In this document: piece after piece, positions 1 through 5,205 of the stretch
How the letters are laid out: each line of letters starts with the position of its first letter
Numbering within the stretch: the stretch's first letter is position 1
NCBI GenBank assembly: GCA_003559585.1
Contig: PWKX01000080.1
Location: 1 to 5,205, forward strand
Direction: 5' to 3'
From: Mollicutes bacterium
GTDB lineage: Bacteria; Bacillota_I; Bacilli_A; Izemoplasmatales; Izemoplasmataceae
DNA length: 5,205 bases
Notes under the pieces: model-generated
Databases searched by the model: none
What the model saw: only the letters and a program-made list of their open reading frames with translations
What the model was told of the DNA's origin: nothing
Translations under genes and position numbers: made by a program

Positions 1-2
1 TA

Positions 3-287
3 AGACGGTTCCAACATGTCCCTAAAACACATATTTGGACCTTGCAACGATATTTTTGGTATACCAAACACTTTGTTAAAAAAGTGGATGATACGAAAAT
101 ATTGATCATTGAAACGCTTAACGATGAAATTGTTAAAACCGCATCGATTAACTGGCTAAGCCGTAAACTGGGCACTGAAAATGTTGAACGATTCCCAGTT
201 GATTCATCACATTTTTTGTTTTTCGATCGATCGATTAGAATGCAAGTGTATGAAAAAATCGATGCGTTCTTAAATGAGGAGGAATAA
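3..287 (+). CDS. Alpha/beta hydrolase (esterase/lysophospholipase-like), C-terminal part only
   Basis: The frame is open from the first bases of the window, so this is the 3' end of a longer gene; the visible part is 94 residues plus TAA. A TTG at 42 could be read as a start, but the open frame and the hydrolase pattern argue against it. The visible part fits the last strands and helices of an alpha/beta hydrolase. A hydrophobic strand (KILIIE, residues 32-37 of the fragment) leads to NDEIV, with Asp41 placed like the catalytic acid. About 29 residues later SSHFLFFD contains His70, placed like the catalytic histidine, followed by a closing helix ending in DAFLNEEE. The nucleophile serine and oxyanion region lie upstream of the window. 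The family hydrolyses esters, lipids or similar substrates; the substrate cannot be told from this piece. The gene ends one base before pheT and its last codons contain the pheT ribosome binding site, so the two are very likely co-transcribed. The family call is fairly firm; the function is not. Confidence 0.72.
   Translation, partial: RRFQHVPKTHIWTLQRYFWYTKHFVKKVDDTKILIIETLNDEIVKTASINWLSRKLGTENVERFPVDSSHFLFFDRSIRMQVYEKIDAFLNEEE
277..282 (+). promoter_or_regulatory. Ribosome binding site that sets the pheT start
   Basis: A perfect AGGAGG lies six bases before the ATG at 289. An in-frame ATG at 274 would add five residues (MRRNN), but it overlaps or precedes this site and would leave that start without a binding site. 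The conserved PheT N-terminus (MKVSLNWL) also begins at 289. The site sits inside the last codons of the upstream hydrolase gene. Confidence 0.9.
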
Positions 288-288
288 C

Positions 289-2652
289 ATGAAAGTATCA
301 TTGAACTGGTTGAATGACTATGTCGATGTTAAACACATCACACCAGAGACGTTAAAAGACCGTTTTACGATTCAATCACAAGAAGTTGAATCACTAAGTG
401 TACTCTCAACGGCTAAAAATATTGTGGTTGGTCACACGATTACGTGCGAACCACATCAAGATGCCGATAAATTACAGGTTTGTAGCGTTGATGTTGGGAC
501 AGAGACCTTACAAATCATTTGTGGTGCGCCCAATGTTAAAGCCGATCAAAAAGTGGTGGTGGCTTTACCGGGTGCTGTTTTACCAGGTGATTTTAAAATA
601 AAGAAAACAAAGATTCGTGGCGTTGATTCAAGCGGCATGATTTGCAGTTTAAAAGAACTTGGTATTGATGAAAAATACCATCAAGAAGCCGGCATTCATG
701 TTTTGCCATCAGACACAGAAGTCGGCCGCGATGCAAAAGACGTACTGGGCTTTGAAGATATGATTATGGATGTTGATGGGAAACCAGACCGACCTGATTT
801 ATTATCAATGTTTGGGTTTGCCTACGATGTTAAAGCGCTCTTTGATTTAGATATTAACCTACCAACCCCTGCGTTTAAATCAGTCGAGATGCAAAACCCA
901 TTTAAGATAACAATCAACACCAAACAATGTGGGGCTTATTACGGGGCTTATATCAAGGACGTTGTGATTAAACCTTCACCGTTATGGATGAAAGCTCGCT
1001 TAATTGCTGCAGGCATTCGTCCGATTAATAACGTGGTTGACATCACAAACTACGTGATGTTAGAAACGGGTCAGCCACTTCACGCTTTTGATGCTACGCG
1101 AATTGGCACAACAAACGTGGTGGTTAGACAAGCGCATCAAAACGAGACGTTTACCACCCTTGATGAGGTTAAGCGCACCTTAAGTGACGATGATATTGTT
1201 ATCACCAATGGAGAAAAACCAATTGCTTTAGCTGGTGTGATGGGTGGACTTGATTCTGAGGTTGAATCAAACACCGACGCCATCTTATTAGAAAGTGCTG
1301 CTTTTGATCCAATTAACGTTAGACGCACATCGACTAGATTAGATTTAAAAAGTGAGTCTTCAACCAGATTTGAAAAAGGCATCGATAAAGCGATGACAGA
1401 GTATGCCTTAAAACGTGCGTGTGATTTATTGACCACGTATGCGCACGCCACGGTATCAAACGATGTGGCTTATGTGGATAACCGTCCATTTGATCAATCT
1501 AAAATTTCCTTGAGTTTAACTAAATTAAACAGTGTCCTAGGTTCAACGTTAAACCTTAAAGACGTGAAAGACATTTTAAGACGTCTAGATTTTGATTACA
1601 CGTTAACGGATGAAACCTTTACCCTCACAATTCCTACCAGACGACCTGATATGGAAACATATCAAGACTTGATAGAAGAAATTGGCCGTATTTTTGATTA
1701 TAATAACCTTGAAAACACGTTGCCAAAAACCATCGCTCAAGGTGGGTTAAGTGACTATCAGTTTTTCAAGCGTTCTTTAAGACGCACTTTAACGGGTTTA
1801 GGATTGAATGAAACCATCACGTATTCTTTAATTGCTAAGCAAAAAGTGTATGATTTAACCATAGATAAACAAGCAAATATTGTCAGTTTACATAACCCGT
1901 TATCTGAAATCCATAGCACCTTAATCTTAAGCCCTCTAAACGGTCTTGTTGAGGCAGCGGCTTATAATACCGCTCGTCGTCAAGCCGATGTGCATATGTT
2001 TGAAGTGAGTAAGAAGTATACCAACGAGGGCGAAGAGGACCGCCTAGCCATCTTGATGACTGGTCCTTACCGTAATCATTACTGGCAAACCACACAAAAA
2101 ACCAACTTCTTTACATTAAAAGGTGTGATCGAGGCATTAAAAGAAAAATTTAACACCCCAGCTTTGACATACGAAACCATTCACATAGACAACTATCACC
2201 CACATCAAACCGCGCTTATTAAAGCTGGTGATGTTGAGATTGGTCATATTGGGAAACTACACCCGCAATATGCTGATCGTTATGATTTAGAAGACGTGTT
2301 TGTTGCCGATATTAATCTAGAAACCTTCTATGCATTAAAAGAAAAAGAATACACGTATGAAAAAGTGTTGAAATTCCCAAGTATGAGTCGTGATATCGCA
2401 CTTGTCCTTGATGAATCAATTCCAGCTGGTGATATTATCAGCAGCATTTATGAACATTCAACAGCCATTTTGAAAAACGCTTATGTCTTTGATGTTTATC
2501 AAGGCGAACACATAGAAACATCAAAAAAATCACTCGCGATTAGAATGCGATTTGAAGATAAGACCGGTACATTGAAAACAAGTACGATTGATGAGATGGT
2601 AAAGAACATTCTTGAAGCCCTTAAAAAAGAGCATCAAGCGGTCTTGAGATAG
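289..2652 (+). CDS. pheT: Phenylalanyl-tRNA synthetase beta subunit (EC 6.1.1.20)
   Basis: This encodes the beta subunit of the cytoplasmic (alpha-beta)2 enzyme that charges tRNA-Phe with phenylalanine using ATP. It is 787 residues, within the usual bacterial range of about 785-805, and looks complete. Domains in order: N-terminal MKVSLNWLNDYVD; an EMAP/OB-fold tRNA-binding domain at about 40-150 (DADKLQVC at 58-65, CGAPNV at 78-83, SSGMICS at 114-120); a B3/B4 region at about 210-390, the family's editing module, with RPINNVVDITNYVMLETGQP at 244-263, AGVMGG at 315-320 and SSTRFEKGID at 357-366; a B5 domain at about 403-470 ending in DLIEEIGRIFDY; a catalytic-like core fold at about 480-680; and the C-terminal anticodon-binding domain at about 695-787 (FPSMSRDIAL, VFDVYQG, KKSLAIRM, TLKTSTIDEM, AVLR). 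Its partner PheS is not in the window; the gene just upstream is a hydrolase. A terminator follows directly. Family assignment is essentially certain; substrate editing is inferred from the family. Confidence 0.98.
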   Translation: MKVSLNWLNDYVDVKHITPETLKDRFTIQSQEVESLSVLSTAKNIVVGHTITCEPHQDADKLQVCSVDVGTETLQIICGAPNVKADQKVVVALPGAVLPGDFKIKKTKIRGVDSSGMICSLKELGIDEKYHQEAGIHVLPSDTEVGRDAKDVLGFEDMIMDVDGKPDRPDLLSMFGFAYDVKALFDLDINLPTPAFKSVEMQNPFKITINTKQCGAYYGAYIKDVVIKPSPLWMKARLIAAGIRPINNVVDITNYVMLETGQPLHAFDATRIGTTNVVVRQAHQNETFTTLDEVKRTLSDDDIVITNGEKPIALAGVMGGLDSEVESNTDAILLESAAFDPINVRRTSTRLDLKSESSTRFEKGIDKAMTEYALKRACDLLTTYAHATVSNDVAYVDNRPFDQSKISLSLTKLNSVLGSTLNLKDVKDILRRLDFDYTLTDETFTLTIPTRRPDMETYQDLIEEIGRIFDYNNLENTLPKTIAQGGLSDYQFFKRSLRRTLTGLGLNETITYSLIAKQKVYDLTIDKQANIVSLHNPLSEIHSTLILSPLNGLVEAAAYNTARRQADVHMFEVSKKYTNEGEEDRLAILMTGPYRNHYWQTTQKTNFFTLKGVIEALKEKFNTPALTYETIHIDNYHPHQTALIKAGDVEIGHIGKLHPQYADRYDLEDVFVADINLETFYALKEKEYTYEKVLKFPSMSRDIALVLDESIPAGDIISSIYEHSTAILKNAYVFDVYQGEHIETSKKSLAIRMRFEDKTGTLKTSTIDEMVKNILEALKKEHQAVLR

Positions 2653-2654
2653 CT

Positions 2655-2687
2655 AAAAAGGCGTTGTTATAAACAACGCTTTTTTTT
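2655..2687 (+). terminator. Intrinsic terminator of the hydrolase-pheT unit
   Basis: The arms GCGTTGTT (2661-2668) and AACAACGC (2672-2679) form a perfect 8-bp stem with an ATA loop, followed by a run of eight T (2680-2687). The run AAAAA at 2655-2659 can pair with the T run and lengthen the stem. It starts two bases after the pheT stop codon. The A run gives weak bidirectional potential, but no opposing gene is seen. Confidence 0.92.
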
Positions 2688-2740
2688 ATGAAAAAGCTGT
2701 ATTATAAAAACCCTTACATTTTTTATGAAAACGGTTGTAT
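2682..2740 (+). repeat. Pair of 13-base direct repeats upstream of ald
   Basis: TTTTTTATGAAAA occurs at 2682-2694 and again at 2719-2731, 37 bases apart. Similarity continues loosely beyond it (AGCTGTAT at 2695-2702 against CGGTTGTAT at 2732-2740). The first copy overlaps the T run of the pheT terminator; the second abuts the -35 region of the ald promoter. It may be a duplication or a paired binding site, but the sequence is AT-rich and chance is possible. Confidence 0.45.
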
Positions 2741-2763
2741 CTAGCGATATTCTTTGTTATAAT
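2735..2763 (+). promoter_or_regulatory. Extended -10 promoter for ald
   Basis: A perfect TATAAT at 2758-2763 is preceded by TGT (2755-2757), giving the extended TGnTATAAT form. A weak -35 box, TTGTAT (2735-2740, matching only the TTG of the consensus), lies 17 bases upstream. Transcription would start near 2770, giving a leader of roughly 30 bases before the ald start. The form is that of a main vegetative sigma factor promoter; the extended -10 would compensate for the poor -35. Confidence 0.82.
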
Positions 2764-2789
2764 TTTACCGTATTTTAAAAAACAGTACG

Positions 2790-2795
2790 AGGAGG
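2790..2795 (+). promoter_or_regulatory. Ribosome binding site of ald
   Basis: A perfect AGGAGG lies six bases before the ATG at 2802. It supports this start and suggests efficient translation. The start also matches the highly conserved family N-terminus. Confidence 0.9.
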
Positions 2796-2801
2796 TTTCA
2801 T

Positions 2802-3926
2802 ATGAAGATTGGAGTACCAAAAGAAATTAAAAATAATGAAAATAGAGTAGGCATCACGCCTGCTGGTGTCAGCCTACTAATTAAACACAACCACGACGTG
2901 TTCGTCGAAACAACCGCTGGTTTAGGTTCAGGGATCACCGATGAAGAGTTTGTGGAAGCTGGGGCCACGATTGTAGGTTCTGCAGAAGAAGCTTGGGCAC
3001 AAGAGATGGTGATTAAGGTTAAAGAACCTTTACCACCAGAGTATCCGTTTTTCAGAGAAGATTTAATTATTTTTACGTATTTACACTTAGCGGCGGAAGA
3101 GACACTAACACAAAAACTAATTGATTCTAAATGTAAAGCCATCGCATATGAAACCGTTCAAGTTGGCCGTGAGTTACCGTTACTTCGTCCGATGAGTGAA
3201 GTGGCTGGTAGAAGAGGTACGATCGTGGCGGCAACGCAACTTGAAAAACATCGAGGCGGTCGTGGTATCTTATTAAGCGGAGTCCCAGGTGTTAACCGTG
3301 GACATGTGGTAGTCTTAGGTGGTGGGACCGCTGGGGTAAGTGCTGCAAAAATGGCAATTGGTTTAGGCGCTAAAACAACCATCATTGAACTAGATGAAGA
3401 CCGCATGCGCTATTTAGACCATATTTTTGATAAAGAAATCACTGTTTTAAAATCAAACCCATTAAACATTGAAAACGCCCTTAAAACAGCGGATGCGCTT
3501 GTGTCTACTATTTTAATTCCAGGTGCAAAAGCTGCTAAAATTGTCACTGAAGACATGGTTAAAACGATGCCTAAAGGTAGCGTTATTGTTGATATCTCAA
3601 TTGATCAAGGTGGTTCGGTGGCAACCATTGACCGCATCACAACACATGATAACCCTGTGTTTGAAAAACACGGTGTCTTACATTACAGTGTGGCAAACAT
3701 GCCAGGTGCTGTGCCAAGAACATCAACGTTTGCGTTAACAAACGCCACCATCCCTTACGCAGTTGATATTGCCAATAAAGGGTACTTACAAGCTTGTTTA
3801 GATGATCCATCGTTAAAACTAGGCTGCAATGTAATCAACGGTAAAGTCGTCTATAAAGCAGTTGCTGAAGCCTTTAATCATCCCTATCATCCGGTTGATG
3901 CTGTGTTAAATTCTTCAACCACATAA
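2802..3926 (+). CDS. ald: Alanine dehydrogenase (EC 1.4.1.1)
   Basis: This cytoplasmic enzyme interconverts L-alanine and pyruvate plus ammonium with NAD; family members are usually homohexamers. At 374 residues it is close to the usual ~370-378 and complete. The N-terminus MKIGVPKEIKNNENR is nearly identical to the Bacillus enzyme as I recall it. Residues matching the known catalytic and substrate-binding set are present: Arg15, Lys74 (in VKVKEP-like IKVKEP), His95 (in FTYLHLAAE), Asp268 (in IDQGG) and Asn299 (in VANMPGAVPRTS). The central Rossmann fold carries GGGTAG at 173-178, followed by IIELD, whose Glu196 stands where an acidic residue normally favours NAD over NADP. MSEVAGRRG at 131-139 is the family hinge segment. 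The gene has its own promoter and terminator, so it is probably monocistronic. The role may be alanine catabolism or NAD balance by making alanine; the window does not decide. Membrane-bound NAD(P) transhydrogenase alpha is the nearest related family but is excluded by length and motifs. Confidence 0.97.
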   Translation: MKIGVPKEIKNNENRVGITPAGVSLLIKHNHDVFVETTAGLGSGITDEEFVEAGATIVGSAEEAWAQEMVIKVKEPLPPEYPFFREDLIIFTYLHLAAEETLTQKLIDSKCKAIAYETVQVGRELPLLRPMSEVAGRRGTIVAATQLEKHRGGRGILLSGVPGVNRGHVVVLGGGTAGVSAAKMAIGLGAKTTIIELDEDRMRYLDHIFDKEITVLKSNPLNIENALKTADALVSTILIPGAKAAKIVTEDMVKTMPKGSVIVDISIDQGGSVATIDRITTHDNPVFEKHGVLHYSVANMPGAVPRTSTFALTNATIPYAVDIANKGYLQACLDDPSLKLGCNVINGKVVYKAVAEAFNHPYHPVDAVLNSSTT

Positions 3927-3931
3927 TCATC

Positions 3932-3962
3932 AAGATGCCGATCGTAATCGGCATCTTTTTTT
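3932..3962 (+). terminator. Intrinsic terminator of ald
   Basis: AAGATGCCGAT (3932-3942) pairs perfectly with ATCGGCATCTT (3947-3957) around a CGTA loop, giving an 11-bp stem with a GC-rich middle. A T run (3956-3962) follows. It begins five bases after the ald stop codon and separates ald from the downstream membrane-protein gene. Confidence 0.95.
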
Positions 3963-3971
3963 AGGGGTAAG

Positions 3972-3987
3972 CTATTTTAAAAAATAG
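3972..3987. repeat. Short AT-rich dyad upstream of the membrane-protein gene
   Basis: CTATTTT (3972-3978) and AAAATAG (3981-3987) are exact inverted repeats around AA. The core TATTTTAAAAAA also occurs at 2771-2782 in the ald leader. It has no T run and too little GC for a terminator. It could be an operator or a bent AT tract, or chance in AT-rich DNA. Confidence 0.4.
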
Positions 3988-4004
3988 GGGGTATTTATAG
4001 TAAT

Positions 4005-4046
4005 CACACCTAATTTGTTGTACAATATATAATCAAAGAAGGTGTG
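4005..4046 (+). promoter_or_regulatory. Inverted repeat spanning the -10 region and ribosome binding site
   Basis: CACACCT (4005-4011) is exactly complementary to AGGTGTG (4040-4046). The second arm covers part of the ribosome binding site (AGAAGGTG, 4037-4044). Between the arms lie TTGTACAA (4018-4025, a perfect palindrome) and TATAAT (4028-4033). If transcription starts at the -10 box seen here, the first arm is not in the mRNA, and the dyad would act as DNA. If transcription starts further upstream, it could fold and hide the ribosome binding site. Confidence 0.4.
4021..4033 (+). promoter_or_regulatory. Probable -10 region of the membrane-protein promoter
   Basis: Two overlapping candidates exist: TACAAT at 4021-4026 and a perfect TATAAT at 4028-4033. 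Neither has a convincing -35 box (TAGTAA at 3998-4003 is the best for the first; nothing good lies 16-18 bases before the second), and neither has the TGn extension. A promoter is expected because a strong terminator lies just upstream. The absent -35 suggests a weak or activator-dependent promoter. Confidence 0.5.
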
Positions 4047-4049
4047 CCT

Positions 4050-5205
4050 ATGTGGAAACGTGTTAAATCAATGAATATTGATGGATTAACCCAATCGTTT
4101 TTCTACAGCAAAGCCTATATTGCCATCATAACCATTGGGGGTATTTTAGGGTTTGTGTTTTCATATGAAATTGAAGCCATATTATTCGTGGCCTCTTTTG
4201 TGGTGCTAAACTTGTTTTTCCAACGTGATGTGTTGCCTTCACTGCTCAATTTAATGATCATTGGTATGATTCCATTGGCCCGTTATGGGGATGTCGATTA
4301 TTTTGTGCCATTTTTTTGGTATTTAGAACCGTTTAGTGCCTCTTTAACACCGTATGTTGAACAGTACACAGGCTCTGTCATTCTTTTATGGACATCTTTG
4401 TTTGTGGTGATTGGTGTGGCTGTCGGTTTTATCATGCATTTTATTATATTTCCGCCTCACTTTAAACGCGGTCGTTTCTTTTATCCAACGTTGTTTGTGA
4501 TGGGCTCTATTTTATTTGGTGGCTTGTTCCATCTATCTGTTTCAGAGTATTTTAGTTTTCCAGCGGTTTACTATGTGATTTTCTTAGGCCCTGTGATGAT
4601 GCTTATTTATGTTTTTATCGAGTGTTATTACCCATCAATCAATGAAAAAAGTGTGCATCATTTTGCTAGTATGATGATTGGTGTTGGCTTGATGGGCATT
4701 GTGATGGGAACTGTTTTACCTGCGGTAGGACACCGTGAAAGCATTGAAACGATTTTCCAAACGGGCTTAGAAAGACGCTATCAATGGCGTAACAACTTAA
4801 GCAATAATTTATTGATGTCGATGCCGTTTGCGTTTTATTTAGCGGTTAAAACCAAGTGGTTTGTGCCGTTTTTCTTAATCGGACTCTTACAATACATCAC
4901 CCTGGTGTTTTCATATTCACGCGGTGGCATCATTTTTTCTACATTGAGTCTCCCAATTTTACTGGGTCTTACCTTTGTGTTTATGAAAAAACACCGTTTA
5001 AAATTTGTGATTACCTTGTCGTTTGTGACTGGTGCCCTTCAACTGTTGTTTGTGTTTTGGGATACCAATGCTTTGGTGGTGATTGGCGATATTCATCAAA
5101 GAGTCACCATTAGTACCGAAGAGGTACGTGCGTTGATGTTTGTACAAGCCTTAGAACGGTTTAAAGCATACCCTATTTTTGGTACAGGCTTTGCGACTAG
5201 CGTGA
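4050..5205 (+). CDS. O-antigen ligase/polymerase-like (Wzy_C-type) integral membrane protein, 3' end cut by window
   Basis: The frame runs open from ATG 4050 to the window edge: 385 residues with no stop. The start follows AGAAGGTG (4037-4044), and the frame is closed upstream by TAA at 4011. The protein is very hydrophobic, with about ten to eleven likely membrane segments (roughly 22-37, 42-57, 63-77, 110-134, 144-163, 172-191, 205-224, 252-267, 270-287, 291-312, 318-336). The second half fits the O-antigen ligase family: NNLLMSMPFAFYLA (252-265), a SYSRGG motif (288-293) at a membrane segment, a non-membrane loop at about 337-360, then VRALMFVQALERFKAYPIFGTGF (R360, GTG at 378-380), which resembles the family's R..MW..AL..F...P..G.G pattern. 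These proteins join or polymerise lipid-linked glycans at the outer face of the cytoplasmic membrane. The exact acceptor and glycan are unknown. It lies alone after the ald terminator; downstream neighbours are not visible. A general polytopic membrane protein with a chance match is the alternative. Confidence 0.78.
   Translation, partial: MWKRVKSMNIDGLTQSFFYSKAYIAIITIGGILGFVFSYEIEAILFVASFVVLNLFFQRDVLPSLLNLMIIGMIPLARYGDVDYFVPFFWYLEPFSASLTPYVEQYTGSVILLWTSLFVVIGVAVGFIMHFIIFPPHFKRGRFFYPTLFVMGSILFGGLFHLSVSEYFSFPAVYYVIFLGPVMMLIYVFIECYYPSINEKSVHHFASMMIGVGLMGIVMGTVLPAVGHRESIETIFQTGLERRYQWRNNLSNNLLMSMPFAFYLAVKTKWFVPFFLIGLLQYITLVFSYSRGGIIFSTLSLPILLGLTFVFMKKHRLKFVITLSFVTGALQLLFVFWDTNALVVIGDIHQRVTISTEEVRALMFVQALERFKAYPIFGTGFATSV

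Noticed and set aside
223..234. Perfect 12-base palindrome TCGATCGATCGA.
   Set aside because: It lies inside the hydrolase coding region, where it encodes ordinary residues (F-D-R-S-I) in a conserved helix region; most likely codon coincidence.
42..287. A stand-alone 81-residue small protein starting at TTG 42.
   Set aside because: The frame is open upstream to the window edge, there is no ribosome binding site before 42, and the residues match the end of a larger hydrolase.
2688..2744. An 18-codon open frame (ATG to TAG) between pheT and ald, a possible leader peptide.
   Set aside because: It begins in the terminator T run with no ribosome binding site, and it lies upstream of the predicted ald transcript start, so it would not be in the ald mRNA.
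2798..3142. A 114-codon open frame on the minus strand opposite the start of ald.
   Set aside because: ald is highly conserved on the + strand; the antisense frame has no ribosome binding site or recognisable motif and is a coding shadow. The same holds for minus-strand frames at 1137-1451, 1883-2095 and 3158-3406.
3143..3926. Possible NAD(P) transhydrogenase alpha subunit instead of alanine dehydrogenase.
   Set aside because: Length, the N-terminal IGVPKEIKNNENR pattern and the VANMPGAVPRTS segment fit alanine dehydrogenase, and no beta subunit gene or membrane segment follows.
4856..5113. An 85-codon + strand open frame.
   Set aside because: It overlaps the membrane-protein gene in another frame and has no supporting start signal; the long uninterrupted frame from 4050 explains the region.

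Overview
The window is AT-rich bacterial DNA with every recognisable gene on the + strand. It uses strong AGGAGG-type ribosome binding sites, a TATAAT promoter box and short hairpin-plus-T-run terminators. All tryptophans in the genes read here are TGG, no in-frame TGA is seen, and the stop codons are TAA or TAG. This points to a low-GC Gram-positive lineage (Bacillota or a relative). A standard-code, Acholeplasma/Izemoplasma-like mollicute is a reasonable guess from the overall style, but it is inference and the window has no decisive taxonomic marker.

Layout: (1) positions 3-287 hold the C-terminal end of an alpha/beta hydrolase whose start lies outside the window. (2) One base later begins a full-length pheT (289-2652), the beta subunit of phenylalanyl-tRNA synthetase. 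It is translationally close-packed with the hydrolase and closed by a clear intrinsic terminator (2655-2687). (3) A 149-base gap carries an extended -10 promoter and leads to a complete alanine dehydrogenase gene, ald (2802-3926), which has its own strong terminator (3932-3962). (4) A 123-base gap with several small dyads and a likely promoter precedes a large polytopic membrane protein (4050 to the window end). It resembles the O-antigen ligase/polymerase (Wzy_C) family and is cut by the window edge.

The genes form three transcription units: hydrolase-pheT (probably the tail of a longer operon), ald alone, and the membrane protein. pheT is a translation housekeeping gene, ald links alanine to pyruvate and ammonium through NAD, and the last gene probably handles a lipid-linked surface glycan. 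Nothing suggests that the three units work in one pathway. I see no mobile element, CRISPR array, tRNA or rRNA, and no clear sign of an undescribed system. The points most worth a second look are the non-pheS gene directly upstream of pheT, the glycan ligase/polymerase-like protein, and the dyads in front of it.
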